Position numbers and translations under genes: made by a program. DNA of 64,000 bases from Spirosoma sp. KUDC1026 (GTDB taxonomy: Bacteria > Bacteroidota > Bacteroidia > Cytophagales > Spirosomataceae), in NCBI RefSeq assembly GCF_013375035.1, contig NZ_CP056032.1, positions 4,400,001 to 4,464,000 of the forward strand, in the 5' to 3' direction. The notes under the pieces are model-generated. The model was not told where the DNA came from and did not search any database. It saw nothing but the letters and a program-made list of their open reading frames with translations. Below, piece by piece: positions 62,178 to 64,000 of this stretch (its first letter is position 1; the number at the start of each line of letters is the position of its first letter).

Positions 62178-63344
62178 ATGTTCCTTTTTTTACTGCTGCT
62201 CAGTCTTGCCTACGCCCTGTTTACTACAACGCTATGGATTACCTGGCTGCGCATGCCGGCTCTCCGGCCACCTGCTCACCTATCGGATGGGCCCCTGATC
62301 ACCGTTATCATTCCTGTTCGTAATGAAGAGAATACTATCGGGCAGTTGCTAGCCGACCTGAGCCAGCAAACGTACTCCCGACTAGACGTTATCGTGGCCG
62401 ATGATTCCTCAACCGATAACACCCGATCGGTTGTCGAGCAGTATACCCTTACCGCCAATTTCCCGCTTCGGCTGCTGGCACTTACCAACGAGCAGACAGC
62501 CTCACCCAAAAAGCGGGCCATCAGTCAAAGCATTGCCCTGGCGCAGGGAGAATTAATCATCACCACCGATGGTGACTGCCGGGTTGGCCCCGGTTGGCTG
62601 GCAAGTTTCGCAGCTTTTTATCAGGAAAGCGGAGCCAAACTTATCTCCGGACCGGTTACGTTCTCAGCGGGCCCCGGTCAGGCGAGACCCGGTCAGGTGA
62701 GACCTAACCGACTAGAAACCAGTTTTTTCGACGCCTTACAAACGGTAGAATTCTCCAGTTTGATCGGTTCGGGAGCCTGCACGCTGGCACTGGGGCAGCC
62801 CACTATGTGCAACGGTGCCAACCTTTGCTACGAAAAACGGGTCTTTACCGAAGTAGGCGGTTTTGCGGGCGTGGATCACCTGGCTTCGGGCGACGATGAG
62901 TTCCTGATGCACAAGGTGGCCCGGCAGTATCCGGACGGGGTTCGATTTCTGAAAAGTGAAGCCGCGATTGTGAGTACCGAACCGCACCAGTCCTGGCGGG
63001 CTTTTTACAACCAGCGCAAACGCTGGGCGAGTAAATGGCGGGCCTACGACAGCTACGTACCATCGCTGCTGGCGGTGTTCATTTTCCTGTGTAACGCCAG
63101 CCCGATTCTGGCGTTGCTGGGCTGGTGGCTCGGTTTTTTAAACGGAAGTATGGCTGGTCTCGTTATTGCACTGAAACTCCTGCCCGAGTTTTTGTTTTTA
63201 CGACAGGTTCTTGTTTTTTTACAAAAACGGTGGGCAGTGAAGTACATTCCTCTGACGCAGTTGGTTTATCCATTTTATGTACTTTTCTTTGGCCTGGCGG
63301 CCCAGGGAAAGGGCTACCAGTGGAAAGGCCGCCAGTTACGTTAA
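62178..63344 (+). CDS. Glycosyltransferase family 2, membrane-anchored
   Basis: A 388-residue protein from ATG 62178 (MFLFLLLLSLAYALFTTTLW, an N-terminal anchor). The GT-A domain has ITVIIPVRNEENTIGQLLADL (~43-63), VIVADDSSTDNT (~73-84), the DxD-like ITTDGDCRVG (~129), the acid-base Asp in LASGDDEFLMH (~235) and the Q-x-x-R-W motif in AFYNQRKRWASKWRAY (~275). Further helices lie at ~295-360. It is processive-GT-like and probably builds a polysaccharide or adds a sugar to a lipid carrier. It contains an in-frame 15-bp tandem duplication (62673-62702). The deacetylase gene starts 86 bp later. Confidence 0.9.
   Translation: MFLFLLLLSLAYALFTTTLWITWLRMPALRPPAHLSDGPLITVIIPVRNEENTIGQLLADLSQQTYSRLDVIVADDSSTDNTRSVVEQYTLTANFPLRLLALTNEQTASPKKRAISQSIALAQGELIITTDGDCRVGPGWLASFAAFYQESGAKLISGPVTFSAGPGQARPGQVRPNRLETSFFDALQTVEFSSLIGSGACTLALGQPTMCNGANLCYEKRVFTEVGGFAGVDHLASGDDEFLMHKVARQYPDGVRFLKSEAAIVSTEPHQSWRAFYNQRKRWASKWRAYDSYVPSLLAVFIFLCNASPILALLGWWLGFLNGSMAGLVIALKLLPEFLFLRQVLVFLQKRWAVKYIPLTQLVYPFYVLFFGLAAQGKGYQWKGRQLR
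62673..62702 (+). repeat. 15-bp tandem duplication within the GT2 gene
   Basis: CCCGGTCAGGCGAGA followed directly by CCCGGTCAGGTGAGA, one mismatch, in frame, giving GPGQARPGQVRP in the protein. It probably extends a surface loop after the catalytic core. Confidence 0.85.
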
Positions 63345-63430
63345 CCCGTTATTATCCTATACCCAACTTAGAAATACAGTTTACCTGAAACGTTAACCAG
63401 ACAACTCTGGCGGGATTCGCCCCAACGACC

Positions 63431-64000
63431 GTGTCATTCTTTCTCCATAAATCCAATTTTGTCCTACGCACGATCTACCCCGAGTTCTGGTGGAAAATCG
63501 AGGAAGCTGTTGAACCAACAATCTACTTGACGTTCGATGACGGGCCCATTCCGGAGGTGACCCCCTTCGTGCTGGAACAACTAGACAAATACGCGGCCCA
63601 GGCTACTTTTTTCTGCATCGGCGACAATGTACGCAAGCACCAGGATGTTCTGTATCAGGTGCTGGAAGCAGGTCACATGGTTGGCAATCACACCCACAAT
63701 CACCTCAACGGCTGGAAGACGGACGACGCTGCCTATCTCGCCAATATCCAGCAGTGCCAGCAGCAGTTGGGCGTTGAAACAGCCCTGTTCCGACCGCCTT
63801 ACGGACGTATCCGCAAAACGCAGGTGGCCGAGGTAATGGAAACGCATTCCATTGTGATGTGGGACGTACTGACGGGAGATTTCGACCAGACGCTCGATCC
63901 GGACATGTGCCTGCGCAAAACGATTCAGTACACCGAGCCGGGGTCGATTGTTGTCTTCCACGACAGTATCAAAGCCTGGCCGACCATGCGGTACGTACTG
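63431..64000 (+). CDS. Polysaccharide deacetylase (cut off by window edge)
   Basis: A 190-codon open frame from GTG 63431 to the window end, with no stop. It matches the NodB/CE4 fold: IYLTFDDGPIPEVTPFVLEQ (metal Asp in the first motif, FDDGP ~35-39), GHMVGNHTHNHLNGW (H87-x3-H91, metal ligands), LFRPPYGRIRKTQ (motif 3), VMWDVLTGDFD (motif 4) and IVVFHDSIKAW (motif 5). No signal peptide is visible, so it is perhaps cytoplasmic or membrane-associated. It removes N-acetyl groups from sugar chains and lies 86 bp after the GT2 gene in the same direction. Confidence 0.9.
   Translation, partial: MSFFLHKSNFVLRTIYPEFWWKIEEAVEPTIYLTFDDGPIPEVTPFVLEQLDKYAAQATFFCIGDNVRKHQDVLYQVLEAGHMVGNHTHNHLNGWKTDDAAYLANIQQCQQQLGVETALFRPPYGRIRKTQVAEVMETHSIVMWDVLTGDFDQTLDPDMCLRKTIQYTEPGSIVVFHDSIKAWPTMRYVL

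Noticed and set aside
1-64000. tRNA or rRNA genes
   Set aside because: No cloverleaf-like stretch with a GGTTCRA-type T-loop and matching acceptor arms, and no rRNA-like segment, was found by eye; a covariance-model scan would be needed to be sure.

Overview
The window looks like chromosomal DNA of a Bacteroidota member of the order Cytophagales, most like Spirosoma and its relatives; this is inferred from gene content, not from a search. Pointers are a type IX secretion C-terminal sorting domain (28945-30954), many Sec-exported proteins of Bacteroidota-type DUF families (DUF4403, DUF2279, DUF1343/NamZ, DUF2024, DUF4932), LytS/LytTR signalling, and -7 promoter elements of the TAnnTTTG form used by the Bacteroidota sigma factor. 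No rRNA, tRNA or CRISPR array was recognised.

Layout. 1-6336: the 3' part of a giant secreted protein with alternating ~100-residue modules and Ig-like repeats, then a secreted SGNH hydrolase. 6430-9850: a lower-GC accessory stretch in which an outer-membrane protein gene is broken by both a 16-bp tandem duplication and a complete IS3-family element. 9856-12419: a six-gene leftward operon ending in a MarR regulator and starting at a promoter that overlaps a perfect 13-bp palindrome. 12754-21762: an AlgX/AlgJ-like protein, a second SGNH paralogue, a DUF4403 lipoprotein, an MHS-type transporter and a large SGNH/DUF11 protein. 21896-26938: an Anbu proteasome homologue with a transglutaminase, a desaturase, glmM and a YtxH protein. 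27167-35733: guaA, a T9SS-exported esterase, a NamZ-type muramidase, a LolC/E-type permease, a TraB/GumN protein and a BASS transporter; two copies of a MITE-like element flank the genes here. 35748-48038: envelope proteins, an amino-acid permease, a LytS/LytTR pair, mqo, ggt and a DUF819 membrane protein. 48150-56652: a decayed SDR gene, mrr, an AraC-SDR pair, a DUF2306 protein, fumC, and a Xre/RES toxin-antitoxin pair split by an IS5-family element that itself carries an IS3-family element. 56828-64000: a peroxiredoxin-thioredoxin-DUF6952 operon, a long AT-rich gap, dinB, ruvC, and a set of envelope polysaccharide or lipid genes (flippase-like protein, GT2, polysaccharide deacetylase) running off the right edge.

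Housekeeping functions (GlmM, GuaA, FumC, Mqo, RuvC, DinB) are mixed with a large load of exported carbohydrate-active or SGNH-fold proteins, which suggests a cell that remodels complex extracellular or cell-wall polysaccharides. The most unusual signals are the base-resolved insertion histories (two intact transposition footprints and one nested insertion), the pair of short inverted-repeat elements with TTA duplications next to guaA and namZ, the MarR/DUF2024 operon with its operator, and the leader hairpin of fumC.
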